This document shows, in pieces, positions 27,277-36,292 of a DNA stretch of 64,000 bases. Source of the DNA: Bacteroidales bacterium (lineage in GTDB: Bacteria; Bacteroidota; Bacteroidia; Bacteroidales; UBA4417); NCBI GenBank assembly GCA_016707705.1, contig JADJHD010000010.1, forward strand, positions 62,001-126,000, written 5' to 3'. How positions within the stretch are numbered: the stretch's first letter is position 1; each line of letters begins with the position of its first letter. The notes under the pieces are model-generated. The model did no database searches and was not told the origin of the DNA. It saw nothing but the letters and a program-made list of their open reading frames with translations. The translations under genes were made by a program, and so were the position numbers.

Positions 27277-27762
27277 TTACTTATTGTCATTCTGACGAAG
27301 ATATTCCAGAATATTTCTGGCGTCTTCATCACCAATATTCTGATTAGCCATTGGGGTGAGCATCTCCTCATACAACTTTTTGGCTACCGGATCGGATTTC
27401 ATCATCAATTCAGGATTGGTTATCATGTTCATGATCCATTCAGGTGTTCTGCGTTGAGTGACACCTTCCAGCCCCGGACCAACGAACTTCTCAGCAGATA
27501 GCTTATGGCATGTGGTGCATTTGGTGGAGAATACAACTTTACCCAAATCAGCCTTAGCAGGGTCAATTACTTCAAGTTTAACTTCGGTAAACTTTCCTAC
27601 TCCTTTGCTATCATTATATGCCTTGGTGTCAATAACAACATTGGCAGCTTGAACCTGTGCTTTGTCTGGTGTGTTTGTTTTTGATCCACAGGCATTAAAT
27701 AATAGGATCACTCCAATTAAGGTTAGACTTCGAAAAGTGAAATTGTAGATTAGATGTCTCAT
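27277..27762 (-). CDS. Lipoprotein c-type cytochrome of the nos operon
   Basis: 161 aa. Lipobox FNAC, then one class I cytochrome c domain with haem motif CTTCH and likely Met ligand in MLTPMANQN. It lies 45 bases upstream of nosZ on the same strand. Probable electron donor to NosZ in the periplasm (inference from position). Confidence 0.85.
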   Translation of the reverse strand: MRHLIYNFTFRSLTLIGVILLFNACGSKTNTPDKAQVQAANVVIDTKAYNDSKGVGKFTEVKLEVIDPAKADLGKVVFSTKCTTCHKLSAEKFVGPGLEGVTQRRTPEWIMNMITNPELMMKSDPVAKKLYEEMLTPMANQNIGDEDARNILEYLRQNDNK

Positions 27763-27834
27763 TTTGTAATTTATTGAATTTAGAACTAGGTTAGACGATA
27801 TCTATTTGCTGAAAATTTAGTGCATCGTACTGGC

Positions 27835-28380
27835 TCAATTATTATATGAATCTTCAAGTTCATCGATTAGAGTAAGGAAATCGTTAGCTACTAAACCATT
27901 TGAGTGGTCAAGTTCAATTTTGTTAAACTCAAGCATTAACAATTCCTGATCGGCAGGTGAAAATACTTTGTCAGCCAAACGGAACAGCACGGTGTTCTCT
28001 TTAGCGATATGATTCCTCAGTAATTCAGTATAACCCAGCATATTGCTGATAATGGCATTTAATGCACCCGAATCACCTTGTTTAAACAGTGCAATATGAT
28101 CCGCCATTCCATTGACAAAATTCCGACCCTGCATATGCTCGTGGAGCATGACGGCTACAGGACCTGATTCGTTCGAAAAACCTTTCTGAACCATCAACGG
28201 AAAAAGGAACTTTTCTTCTTTGGCATGATGAAGTCCATCGGCAAATCCACGGATCACTTTTACTATCGTTTCCATGTGTTCTGTATTCGGATCTGTGGAT
28301 CCAGTGATTTGTTCCATAACTTCTATCAGACGAAGTATATGCACATGATCATTTTCGAGGTTCTCGGTTGCAGTTTTCAT
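27835..28380 (-). CDS. Hemerythrin-like domain protein
   Basis: 181 aa, cytoplasmic helical bundle. His/Glu ligands in ENDHVHILRLIEVM, LHHAKEEKFLFPLM, MLHEHMQGRNF and LLRNHIAKENTVLF follow the H...HxxxE...H pattern of hemerythrins. It lies 12 bases after ric, so the two are co-transcribed. Likely a di-iron protein for NO or O2 binding in nitrosative stress. Confidence 0.85.
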   Translation of the reverse strand: MKTATENLENDHVHILRLIEVMEQITGSTDPNTEHMETIVKVIRGFADGLHHAKEEKFLFPLMVQKGFSNESGPVAVMLHEHMQGRNFVNGMADHIALFKQGDSGALNAIISNMLGYTELLRNHIAKENTVLFRLADKVFSPADQELLMLEFNKIELDHSNGLVANDFLTLIDELEDSYNN

Positions 28381-28392
28381 AAAAGGGATGCT

Positions 28393-29094
28393 TTACTCAG
28401 CTATTTTTAATGCTTTTGGGTACAAAATATTATTTTCGAGATGCACATGAATATGAAGATCATCTTCGAAATGTTCCAGCATCTTTAGAGATATCCGGTA
28501 TGTGTTACATGCATCCGAAGGAATATGATATCTATTTGTCAAAACAGCTATCTTATCCATCGCACCACCTGCAAACTCATGTTCACCCCGCAAACAATTA
28601 ACTTCCGAAATGATGATTGTTTTAACTTCAGGAGTAGCTGAAACCACGGCTTTTTTTATAGCAGGAAACACTATTTCTTCTTCTTTTATCAAATGCAGCA
28701 ACAGCTCTTTCTGCATTTGAGCAAATATCTCAGCAACTTCCAATAACTCAGGATGGCGATCACCATGAACCTGGGCTATTTTCTGAGTATAAAAAGATAA
28801 TTCAGGCAAGTTTCTTCGGACAAAATTATGATGAGTATTAATTATGTAGTCACTTAAGAAACCAAGTTCCCATTCATTAAAATTTATTGTTCCGCCTAAA
28901 GGCCGTTCAGTTAGAAGATTGAGTTGCTTAATTATTGCTGCTAAATCTGAACCCTTTTCCTTGCAGGCGTCAGAAAGAAATTTATACCCTCCACAGCAGA
29001 AATCGATACCAGCTTCCTTGAATAATTTTGCAGCACGGAAATCCTTTGCAACAATTTCACCAATTGTTATTTCTATATTTGACTCAAACTTCAT
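28393..29094 (-). CDS. ric: RIC/ScdA iron-sulfur cluster repair di-iron protein
   Basis: 233 aa from the ATG at 29094; the longer frame upstream would run through the promoter. N-terminal ScdA_N domain with IDFCCGG, then a hemerythrin-type bundle with HHNFVRRNLPEL, HGDRHPEL, HLIKEEEIVFP, LRGEHEFAGGAMD and HIHVHLENNILYP. RIC proteins restore Fe-S clusters damaged by NO or H2O2. Divergent from the Rrf2 regulator, with a shared operator between. Confidence 0.9.
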   Translation of the reverse strand: MKFESNIEITIGEIVAKDFRAAKLFKEAGIDFCCGGYKFLSDACKEKGSDLAAIIKQLNLLTERPLGGTINFNEWELGFLSDYIINTHHNFVRRNLPELSFYTQKIAQVHGDRHPELLEVAEIFAQMQKELLLHLIKEEEIVFPAIKKAVVSATPEVKTIIISEVNCLRGEHEFAGGAMDKIAVLTNRYHIPSDACNTYRISLKMLEHFEDDLHIHVHLENNILYPKALKIAE

Positions 29095-29118
29095 AGGTTT
29101 AGATTTAAACTTCGGTGA

Positions 29119-29126
29119 CAAATATA
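29119..29126 (-). promoter_or_regulatory. -7 element TATATTTG of the ric-nos operon
   Basis: Reads TATATTTG on the minus strand, 25 bases upstream of the ric ATG. Its -33 region would fall on the dyad at 29141-29162. Confidence 0.6.
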
Positions 29127-29140
29127 TACATAAAAACAAA

Positions 29141-29162
29141 TAAAAGACTAAAAGGTCTTTTA
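29141..29162. promoter_or_regulatory. Rrf2/NsrR-like operator, perfect 8-6-8 dyad
   Basis: TAAAAGAC-N6-GTCTTTTA is a perfect 8-bp inverted repeat in the 130-base divergent space between ric and the Rrf2 gene. It covers the -33 region of the leftward promoter and abuts that of the rightward promoter, so one bound dimer could silence both. The neighbouring Rrf2 protein is the obvious candidate. Confidence 0.7.
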
Positions 29163-29184
29163 TTATTTAATAAATATTAAAGTA

Positions 29185-29192
29185 TACCTTTG
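29185..29192 (+). promoter_or_regulatory. -7 element TACCTTTG of the Rrf2 gene
   Basis: TACCTTTG (TAnnTTTG), 33 bases upstream of the ATG at 29225 and 22 bases after the dyad. Confidence 0.6.
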
Positions 29193-29224
29193 CCCTGCTG
29201 AAATTTCAATAAAAGCGAAATATT

Positions 29225-29665
29225 ATGTTTAACAAGGAAACAGAATATGCCATCAGATCATTGGTTTACATACAATTACAGAATTTTGATGGCAAACGAC
29301 CGGGTATAGTTGAAATTGCGGAACAGATTGATGCCCCACATTTTTATACGGCTAAAATATTACAGCGCCTGGTTCGGCAAGGCTTTATCGAATCCCAGAA
29401 AGGAAAAGGTGGTGGATTTTATTTTGATACGATAAAACCTGATTTATCTTTGAAGCAGGTTATTATTGCTATCCAGGGTGGCGATTTGTTTTCCGGCTGT
29501 GCTTTTGGCCTAAAACAATGTGACGATAACAATCCCTGTCCGCTTCATGATAAATATGCTCCTATACGTGATGCACTGAACCAGTTGGTAAAAGAAGAAA
29601 ATGTGCAAAGTTTAGCCCGGGATACCTTGAGAGGTGGAGAGAAGTTTTCGCCGAGACTCCGATAA
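29225..29665 (+). CDS. Rrf2-family regulator, NsrR/IscR-like
   Basis: 146 aa. N-terminal winged helix (MFNKETEYAIRSLVYIQ, HFYTAKILQRLVRQGF, KGKGGGFYF wing) and a C-terminal cluster of three cysteines, GCAFGLKQCDDNNPCPLH, with the spacing of Fe-S-binding Rrf2 proteins. NO sensing through the cluster, with derepression of ric, hemerythrin and nos genes, is the likely job given the context. Ligand specificity is inferred. Confidence 0.88.
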   Translation: MFNKETEYAIRSLVYIQLQNFDGKRPGIVEIAEQIDAPHFYTAKILQRLVRQGFIESQKGKGGGFYFDTIKPDLSLKQVIIAIQGGDLFSGCAFGLKQCDDNNPCPLHDKYAPIRDALNQLVKEENVQSLARDTLRGGEKFSPRLR

Positions 29666-29836
29666 GCTTCTGTTATGATACTGATTAGATGCGCTTTGCG
29701 GGTTCTACTAATTTGAAAGCCTTTGTGGCATAAACTTCACTATTATATCAGAGCCCGAGCTATGGTCTATTATTAGGTTGTTTGCAATAATCAAGGCTTA
29801 TTTGTTATTTTGGAATAAAGTTCAATTTTTAGTTTT

Positions 29837-31039
29837 ATGTCGGAATTAATTGTTAATACTCACAAGCATTACATGAAGCTGCAAGCTTATTGCTGCGGGA
29901 TGGTTGAAGGGAAGAATGGTAAAGCTCTCTATGAAAAATACCGGAATGAAACTGATGCTGTTACAGCAGCTGAAACCATGCAGCTTCTCGATTACCTGTT
30001 ACAGCAATACTCATTTGAAGCGGTAAAAAATATTGTTGGTAAACTGATCAATACTTTTTACAAATCGTTGAAAAAGCAAACCTGGGAGAAACCTGCAGAA
30101 AACCATTTCCTGAGCTACCTGATGCTTGAGAACAGGGGCGTTGAGAAGATTATCGATGAGATACGCATTGTTGTGAAAGTTCTGTTCAGCCAATCAGAGA
30201 AAGACGAAAACGAATTGGCTACACGACTCTTACGACTAATAAATGACTTGAAATCATATGAACTTCATTATTTAAAGAAAGAAAACATCCTTTTTCCATT
30301 TATTGAAAGCACATTTCCTGAATACCGCTGCCTGCAACTGATGTGGTCATTTCATGATGATTTTCGGAAGACTCTTAGAAATATTGAAGAATTGCTCGGG
30401 CATGACCATCTAAAAAAAGAATTTTTAAATAAGGAATTAGGAAGGTTGTTTTTCGTAGTACTTCCTATTATTTTTAGAGAAGAGCAAATAGTTTATCCGG
30501 TTGCATACAGGGCTATTCCGGAAAGTGCCTGGCAGGATATGCTTGTACAGGCACATGAAACAGGCTGGTGTTATATAAACCCGCCTAAAAAATCAGAGTT
30601 CAATAAAACAGAAAAAACTATTGCATCCGGGACGATTGACCTGGATACCGGAGTTTTAAAAAGGGAACAGATTATCCAACTATTTGAGAACTTGCCGGTA
30701 GATATCACATTCGTTGACGAAGAAGATACCGTTCGATACTTTTCCGGTGGCAAACACAGGATATTCCCACGGTCCAATGCAATTATAGGCAGGAAAGTTC
30801 AAAACTGCCATCCGCCGGAAAGCGTTCATATTGTCAACCAGATTGTTGAAGTGTTCAAAAACGGTAGTAAAAACGAAGCCAACTTTTGGATAAATATGAA
30901 AGGCAATTTCATTTACATCCGTTATATCGCTCTGCGTTCATCAAACGGGGAATACAAGGGAACCATCGAAGTAAGCCAGGATGTTACTGATATTAGGTCA
31001 CTTGAAGGGGAAAGGCGGTTGCTGAGTTGGGAGGAATAA
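29837..31039 (+). CDS. DUF438 / hemerythrin / PAS-domain protein
   Basis: 400 aa, cytoplasmic. Residues 1-100 are helical, with HKHYMKLQAYCCGMVEGKNG at the start. Residues about 100-240 form a hemerythrin-like bundle (YELHYLKKENILFPFIE, SFHDDFRKTL, FREEQIVYPVAY). Residues about 275-395 are a PAS domain (FENLPVDITFVDEEDTVRYF, IIGRKVQNCHPP, EASVSQDVTD-like end). This is the architecture of DUF438 proteins seen in anaerobes with NO or redox stress genes. It has no output domain, so it is likely a sensor or di-iron binding protein that acts through a partner. Confidence 0.8.
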   Translation: MSELIVNTHKHYMKLQAYCCGMVEGKNGKALYEKYRNETDAVTAAETMQLLDYLLQQYSFEAVKNIVGKLINTFYKSLKKQTWEKPAENHFLSYLMLENRGVEKIIDEIRIVVKVLFSQSEKDENELATRLLRLINDLKSYELHYLKKENILFPFIESTFPEYRCLQLMWSFHDDFRKTLRNIEELLGHDHLKKEFLNKELGRLFFVVLPIIFREEQIVYPVAYRAIPESAWQDMLVQAHETGWCYINPPKKSEFNKTEKTIASGTIDLDTGVLKREQIIQLFENLPVDITFVDEEDTVRYFSGGKHRIFPRSNAIIGRKVQNCHPPESVHIVNQIVEVFKNGSKNEANFWINMKGNFIYIRYIALRSSNGEYKGTIEVSQDVTDIRSLEGERRLLSWEE

Positions 31040-31068
31040 AGATTGAGGCAAGTTGGGCTGTGAAGGCA

Positions 31069-31184
31069 ACAAAGACCCAAGTCCAAAATCTCAAATACCA
31101 AGTCCCAAATTCCAAATCTCAAGTACCAAGAACTACTTTACAACCCTGCTTGGAATTTGGAACCTGGAGTTTGGAGCTTGAGAC
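31069..31184. repeat. Intergenic pseudo-palindromic repeat (CCAAAT/ATTTGG type)
   Basis: The left arm has reiterated CCAAGTCCxAAATCTCAA blocks and the right arm has TTGGAATTTGGAACC and GTTTGGAGCTTGAG, so the region folds on itself imperfectly. This kind of short intergenic repeat is familiar in Bacteroidota genomes and is probably non-coding. Confidence 0.6.
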
Positions 31185-31201
31185 TTAACGCGTGTGGAAA
31201 T

Positions 31202-32761
31202 TTATCCCGTTTTGAGTATAATACTTTCTTGCTTTTTTATTTTCCTCCGATAAGGTATCAACCATGCAAAAAATCCGGTCACCAATATCAGCACTGAAGC
31301 CAATCCTGTAAGCGGCACGATGAGAATATAAAACGGGCCTAAAAGGAATTCCCAAATGCGACCGGTATGAATTTCCTGGGAAGTATTCCAAAGTGAAATC
31401 GGACTCTTTTTGATGATTTCGACCGGCAGTTGTGGGAAGTTGCCCGATTCGCCGAGTCGGATCGCACCACCACCATATTCAAACACAAACTGAGTGCCAT
31501 CCGGCTTGCGGATAAAACCTGAAACGGAAAGTGCGCCAAAAGGAGATCCACCCTGGCTTGCTTCAGTTAAAGGTAATTTCGTAAAATAATCAATAATGAT
31601 CCCTTCGTCAGGAATCCATTGATAGATACCTGAAAAACTACCAACCAGGTATCCACCTGTTACCATCTTTTCAAATACGTTGATTCCCATGACGCTAACA
31701 GGAGGCTGAACAGAATATTTGCGCAAAAGGGAACCAAATTCGTCATCGGAAAAATAGATTCCATCCGATGTTGCAACCACATACCGCTTCAAAACTTCAT
31801 CATACATCAGATCACGAAATTTGTCGTCCCATGTGTTAGGATCATCCAGTTTGGAATATTTGATTTTAGACACTTCGGTATTTGCGATTGAAATAAGGAG
31901 AGGCGGACGCAGAAACATACCTGTGATGGTAGTCAGCAATAAAACAAGTACTGTCCAATAGCCCAGCCTGTTATGCCATTTAAGCGAAAAACGGTTAACT
32001 TTCTTAATTCTGCTTTTCGACGATTCCTTTACCCGCTTCAACAAATGCGGTGCCAGCCAATAGAAGATTCCAGACAGCGTGATGAAAATAAAAATCAGTC
32101 CAACCAGATCAATAAGCAATTTACCCGCTATTCCATATATTTCGCCACTGTGTATCACCCATATGGTTCGAAACAATCCGACCTTATTGCCGGAATCTTC
32201 AGCGGCCGGAACATTTATTATGCTGAATTTAAGGCTCTTATCATTCAGGTTAGCGATCAGCAAATACGATCTTGTCATCACCAGTAGTGAATCTTTTTTC
32301 TCAATAATTTTAACAATACGTTCTTCTTTTACCGAAATGTTGAGCTTCTTCCATCCATTATTGTATTCAAAAAGTCCAAAAAGTGTTCCGGCAATCAAGC
32401 GATGGTTTTGGGTCTGCAGCAAGGAATAGATTTTGCGGTTATCAATTCCTTCCGGGAAGCTGAATGAGGTAAAACTCCTGTCGGTTTTCCAGATGCCGAT
32501 ATTTCCAAAAACCAGCAATGAATCATCCGGTAATTTTACGGCTGATTTTACGGCAGCCATATTCCAGTTGTTATACTTGTAATTGCCAGGCAGACATTTC
32601 CGGCTGACATCAACAGAAGAGAATATCCCCCTGTGATTCAATATTATACCGGAAACTGCGAAGAGTAAAATGAAGAGAGCAAAGATCAAACCCGGCCATT
32701 TGTGGTATTTCTTAAACCATTTTAGTAGCCGGTTTTTCTTTGGTTGAATTGGTGAGGTCAT
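31202..32761 (-). CDS. PepSY-associated membrane protein
   Basis: 519 aa. First helix after KKYHKWPGLIFALFILLFAV (the W-H-x-x-x-G pattern of PepSY_TM proteins), then a periplasmic domain, helices near LLIDLVGLIFIFITLSGIFYW and HNRLGYWTVLVLLLTTITGM, a second periplasmic domain, and a last helix near PLTGLASVLILVTGFFAWLI. The family includes putative ferric or flavin reductases and siderophore-linked proteins. Own -7 element upstream. Confidence 0.8.
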   Translation of the reverse strand: MTSPIQPKKNRLLKWFKKYHKWPGLIFALFILLFAVSGIILNHRGIFSSVDVSRKCLPGNYKYNNWNMAAVKSAVKLPDDSLLVFGNIGIWKTDRSFTSFSFPEGIDNRKIYSLLQTQNHRLIAGTLFGLFEYNNGWKKLNISVKEERIVKIIEKKDSLLVMTRSYLLIANLNDKSLKFSIINVPAAEDSGNKVGLFRTIWVIHSGEIYGIAGKLLIDLVGLIFIFITLSGIFYWLAPHLLKRVKESSKSRIKKVNRFSLKWHNRLGYWTVLVLLLTTITGMFLRPPLLISIANTEVSKIKYSKLDDPNTWDDKFRDLMYDEVLKRYVVATSDGIYFSDDEFGSLLRKYSVQPPVSVMGINVFEKMVTGGYLVGSFSGIYQWIPDEGIIIDYFTKLPLTEASQGGSPFGALSVSGFIRKPDGTQFVFEYGGGAIRLGESGNFPQLPVEIIKKSPISLWNTSQEIHTGRIWEFLLGPFYILIVPLTGLASVLILVTGFFAWLIPYRRKIKKQESIILKTG

Positions 32762-32802
32762 AAATTTTCAGTAGAATTAATTCTGTTTTTAGATTTAGGT
32801 CG

Positions 32803-32810
32803 CAAATGTA
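32803..32810 (-). promoter_or_regulatory. -7 element TACATTTG for PepSY protein gene
   Basis: Reads TACATTTG on the minus strand, 42 bases upstream of the ATG at 32761. Confidence 0.5.
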
Positions 32811-33005
32811 GGCCTTTCGAAAAATGTATAATTTGATTTGACCTTATTAAAACGCAAAGAACACTTTTATTTTCAAATGGATAAGCATTGCGTTTTCAAT
32901 CTTACTCATTTGCCCCACTCCCCTATTGAGAAATTGCTGTATTTGAGTAAATGCCTCTGTTTTACAAGTATCATAAGTTTCAATCCTTTTGTTAAGTATG
33001 TATTG

Positions 33006-33629
33006 TTAACGATAAAAAGCAACTCCAAACCCAAATTCAACAATATCGCGAAACGGAATTGACGAGTTCCCGATTTTACTTGTAACATACAGTCCTCTTG
33101 TTCCCAAACGGGCATAAAATGCAGTACCTGAGGCCGGTGTTTTGTTGCTTAGTAATTTGGTTTTGATTTCCCCGCCAAGGAATATCCCCGAGTTTCGGCC
33201 CGGCGACCACCAGTAATATTCGGCAGGGTAATGCGAAGGCAAGGTTATCCAGTATTCATTTCCAAACGTGTGATGGATAAACCAGCCTACATTTAAAGGC
33301 ACTATTTCGATACCAGGATTGACTTTAAAGCGCCAAAATTTCGCTGTTACCTGTAAACTAACACTATGCAAATCGTCAATGGAAACACTTTTTGGTACAT
33401 ACCCATAGAAATAAGATACTTCGAGCTTTTCCTTAAAAAAAGAATACCCAACACCTGCTGACAGTAACCCAATTCCACCGGCAAACTGCAGTTTTACATA
33501 ATCGGGTATAAATCGGGCGTATTTTGCCGAATCGTTTTTTTGCGAATACTGGGCGCAGGTTTCAGTTGGATTAAACATGTGTCCCAGGGTTATGGCCAAA
33601 ACTATCTTAAAACACAACCGTTTCCACAT
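33006..33629 (-). CDS. Small outer-membrane beta-barrel protein, unknown
   Basis: 207 aa. N-terminal export signal ending TCAQ, then alternating strands (LEVSYFYGYVPKSV, SVSLQVTAKFWRFKVNPGIE, TAFYARLGTRGLYVTSKI) and a terminal aromatic/Arg ending (FGFGVAFYR) typical of OM barrels. The ATG lies inside the last codons of the metallophosphatase frame upstream (about 23-base overlap in another frame), so the two are coupled. Confidence 0.7.
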   Translation of the reverse strand: MWKRLCFKIVLAITLGHMFNPTETCAQYSQKNDSAKYARFIPDYVKLQFAGGIGLLSAGVGYSFFKEKLEVSYFYGYVPKSVSIDDLHSVSLQVTAKFWRFKVNPGIEIVPLNVGWFIHHTFGNEYWITLPSHYPAEYYWWSPGRNSGIFLGGEIKTKLLSNKTPASGTAFYARLGTRGLYVTSKIGNSSIPFRDIVEFGFGVAFYR

Positions 33630-34416
33630 CGAATTGATTGTTTACTATTTTTATCAGGTTATACTTCATGTTTTCAACGCCGTAGACATTTACATAACTA
33701 ATGCTGTCTTCATAAGGTTTATAAATCTCATGACCATGCAAATGACCATGCACAGAAAAAATTACATTATTGTTGAGTGCCAATGATTTATGGAATGCTT
33801 CTTCTTATGATGAATCAAAGTCGCCATTCATGGGAGGCACATGAAAAATTACAACTGCCTTCAAAAAATCATTGTTTGGCCTTAGCTGAGCATCCAGCCA
33901 TTGAACATCGGGGACTTCTCCGTTAAATTTAAATTCGAGGCCATTCGTGTTAATAAAAATGAATTTCAGACTGTCGTAAATAAAGCTAAAGTTAAGGGCA
34001 CCAAACATTTCAGTATAGGCAGTAATGCCGTTGCCAACCAGATCGTGATTTCCCACAAGAACAAAATACGGAACTTTTAATTTCAGCAAATACAAGTTTC
34101 CCCAGGTATATTGTTTGGGCAATCCAAAATCGGCCATATCGCCAACATGAATTACAAAGTCAACGGCTGGATTCTTATTCACTTTTTTCACAAACTCATC
34201 CGTTTGATCGAAAAAGCGGTGTGTGTCGCCGGTGAAGGCAATTGTAAGAGTATCGTCAGGTTCATGGAGAAGCAGTTTTTCGATATTTCTCTGATTTACA
34301 TTCCTGTTTTCCTCGCTGAAATCAATCGCATAAGGCGAATAGTCGAACATCTCGTCACAGGCGGTCAGCGTAATGAAAACCATAGTGAGGATGAGCAGTT
34401 TGATTTTTGTTCTCAT
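33607..34416 (-). pseudogene. Calcineurin-like metallophosphatase lipoprotein with in-frame TAA
   Basis: Lipobox TAC in LTMVFITLTACDEM. Metallophosphoesterase motifs: GDTHR, HVGDMADFG (GD), VGNHDLVG (GNHD) and HVPP. The frame meets a TAA at 33805-33807 after DFDSS. Beyond it, in the same frame, the expected final motif VHGHLHGHEIY (GHxH) and about 60 more residues follow, ending at a stop at 33607. So the ancestral protein was about 269 aa, and the stop removes the last metal-binding histidines. Either a nonsense mutation, a base error, or readthrough. Confidence 0.75.
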
Positions 34417-34475
34417 GATACGGACTTACTGATTTTACATTCATGACTTTGCAAAGCAATGTAAAGAGGCATATT

Positions 34476-34847
34476 TTAAAGCTCGAGCCAGGTATTTAAA
34501 TCCTTTGCCTTTTGCTTCCAATCATCGGGGTACAGTTCCATGATTGTTTGGTCAAATAAATCCCGGTTGTTATAGAGCTCGGTATATAAAAACCAGGTTG
34601 CTTCTGTTAATCTTTCACGCTCTGAAGAAGAATCAAATGTTGTGGATAGTATCAAGCCAGTTATTTGTCCGACAACGATTTTGTACAACCTTTCTTTTGA
34701 ACGATAATAATAATGAATAGCTGATTTATTGACACCGGCTTTGGTTGCAATTTGTTGTAATGTTGTACCATGGTACCCGTACAAAAGAAAAACAGTATAT
34801 GCAGCTTTTACTATTTCATCTTCAGTACTTCTCGCTTTTTTTGTCAT
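34476..34847 (-). CDS. TetR/AcrR-family regulator, short
   Basis: 123 aa against the usual 180-200. Standard HTH (DEIVKAAYTVFLLYGYHGTT, IATKAGVNKSAIHYYYRSKE) and a short helical tail ending LNTWLEL. It may be a short natural form or a truncated protein. Possible control of the neighbouring envelope genes. Confidence 0.75.
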   Translation of the reverse strand: MTKKARSTEDEIVKAAYTVFLLYGYHGTTLQQIATKAGVNKSAIHYYYRSKERLYKIVVGQITGLILSTTFDSSSERERLTEATWFLYTELYNNRDLFDQTIMELYPDDWKQKAKDLNTWLEL

Positions 34848-35081
34848 TTGTGTAAACTTTAAATACTGACATACTATTCACAGATCTTTTTTCTTTTCTT
34901 TTTGCGAGCTGTTAAGTCTTATTTATTTCACATCTTTAATTTTTATAATCAGGTGTTAAAGCTTGAATTGGTATAAAAAAACCTAAACGGATATGATGTT
35001 AATGGGAATTGTGGATATCCATGGTATTGTTATATCGTTCAGTGGCTGTACCACAAATCTTAAAAGAAACTTTTGAACGTA
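34848..35081. other. Intergenic region, no gene seen
   Basis: AT-rich space upstream of the short TetR gene. The minus-strand frame beyond 35100 may continue the damaged barrel gene (see 35082-35315). Nothing else recognised. Confidence 0.35.
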
Positions 35082-35315
35082 TCAAAGGAATTTCAGCTTT
35101 GATAGAAGGATTAACGTGCGGTCGCCAAACCCGGAGTAATAATTCCACGTAACACTTAAAGTGGTAAAGTCAACAATTGCAGCATCCGTAAACTCAGGAA
35201 CCGGAAGTGGGTTTGGCCCGAAATACTCTGTCGAATAGTTAACTGTTTGACTGTGTGAATCACAAGAAACCAGGATCAGAATGGCACTGATGATATTTCT
35301 GTATTTCTTTAGCAT
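35082..35315 (-). pseudogene. N-terminal remnant of an exported (barrel-type) protein
   Basis: About 77 codons from the ATG at 35315. Lipoprotein-like signal (ILILVSC) and then QTVNYSTEYFGPNPLPVPEF and VTWNYYSGFGDRT, resembling the start of a DUF6268-type outer-membrane protein. The frame then ends quickly, while another frame continues NPSIKAEIPLIRSKVSFK. It looks like a frameshifted and truncated gene. Confidence 0.4.
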
Positions 35316-35387
35316 CGCAGTAGAAGGAGTCAATAGTGAAGTAGTACTTTCTAGTTTTTAACCTTTTCAATTTCGGCCAGGGACGTT

Positions 35388-36284
35388 TTAGAACCTTAAC
35401 TTTTCTGTCATTAGTCCAAACCGAAGTACATCCAGCCTATGTCCGAAAAATATATTATAATAATCGGAGCCATGATAATACTGCATAAACAGCCCGATAT
35501 CCTCCAGGAACTTTGGATGATAATAAAAGGTTAAACTCAAGTTAAGTCTTTCTGCCGATATTGCGTTTAAATCATTCACATCGCCAAACATCCAGGTAGC
35601 TTCACCTTTTATAGAAATATCGGCATTGTTCTTTGTACTCCTGGTTTCTTTGGTAGGTAGCTTGAAAATAGAAACAGCATTATGCCAGCGATACCGGCTG
35701 TATATACCTTCGAGTTCATCGCTACCCCAGCCCTGCGGGTGAATCTCGATTGACGTTTTGAAAAACTGGTAGGCGTTAAAACGGGTATTGAAATGTGTTT
35801 TAATTAAGCCTGCTTCAATATAATTTGTTGAGAAATCGCCGGAAAGTAAGTTCACTTCACCGTTATCCAGGAAGAAATCCCCATCCTGCCCATTGGAATG
35901 ATGGGCGTAGCGGCTGTATAAACTCAGGTTATGGGAACGCTCAAACGCTGTAAGCATATAATATACAGTTACCTGTGGTATATAGCTTGGCGTGCGGACA
36001 GGATATGACCTTTCATCATACATACGCAGGATAATCTGTGGCGTAAGCACACCCATTAAACGGGAATTTCTGCTTTTGCGGATGTAAAAATTCGGAATCA
36101 AATTCGCTTCGAACATCAAAGGCTCAATGTTACCGATATCAGTCGGGAAGGTGATATAGCTGCTTCCCTGGTTCACCTGGGATATTACGGTAAGGCCGAT
36201 TCCATGCAGTGGATCAATTTCCTGTGCAAAACCACGAAAGATAAGAATCAGAACAAACAATAGTAAACCCGCTTGCCTTTTCAT
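35388..36284 (-). CDS. Outer-membrane barrel protein, possibly phospholipase A1-like
   Basis: 298 aa. Signal peptide ending GFAQE, then many beta-strands with a C-terminal RFGLMTEKLRF. The segment LYSRYAHHSNGQDGDFF contains an H-x-S-N-G motif like the His-Ser active site of OMPLA, followed by NYIEAGL, which could supply an Asn. Catalytic identity is only a suggestion. Eight bases behind the DUF2141 gene, so same operon. Confidence 0.65.
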   Translation of the reverse strand: MKRQAGLLLFVLILIFRGFAQEIDPLHGIGLTVISQVNQGSSYITFPTDIGNIEPLMFEANLIPNFYIRKSRNSRLMGVLTPQIILRMYDERSYPVRTPSYIPQVTVYYMLTAFERSHNLSLYSRYAHHSNGQDGDFFLDNGEVNLLSGDFSTNYIEAGLIKTHFNTRFNAYQFFKTSIEIHPQGWGSDELEGIYSRYRWHNAVSIFKLPTKETRSTKNNADISIKGEATWMFGDVNDLNAISAERLNLSLTFYYHPKFLEDIGLFMQYYHGSDYYNIFFGHRLDVLRFGLMTEKLRF

Positions 36285-36292
36285 TTTAATTT

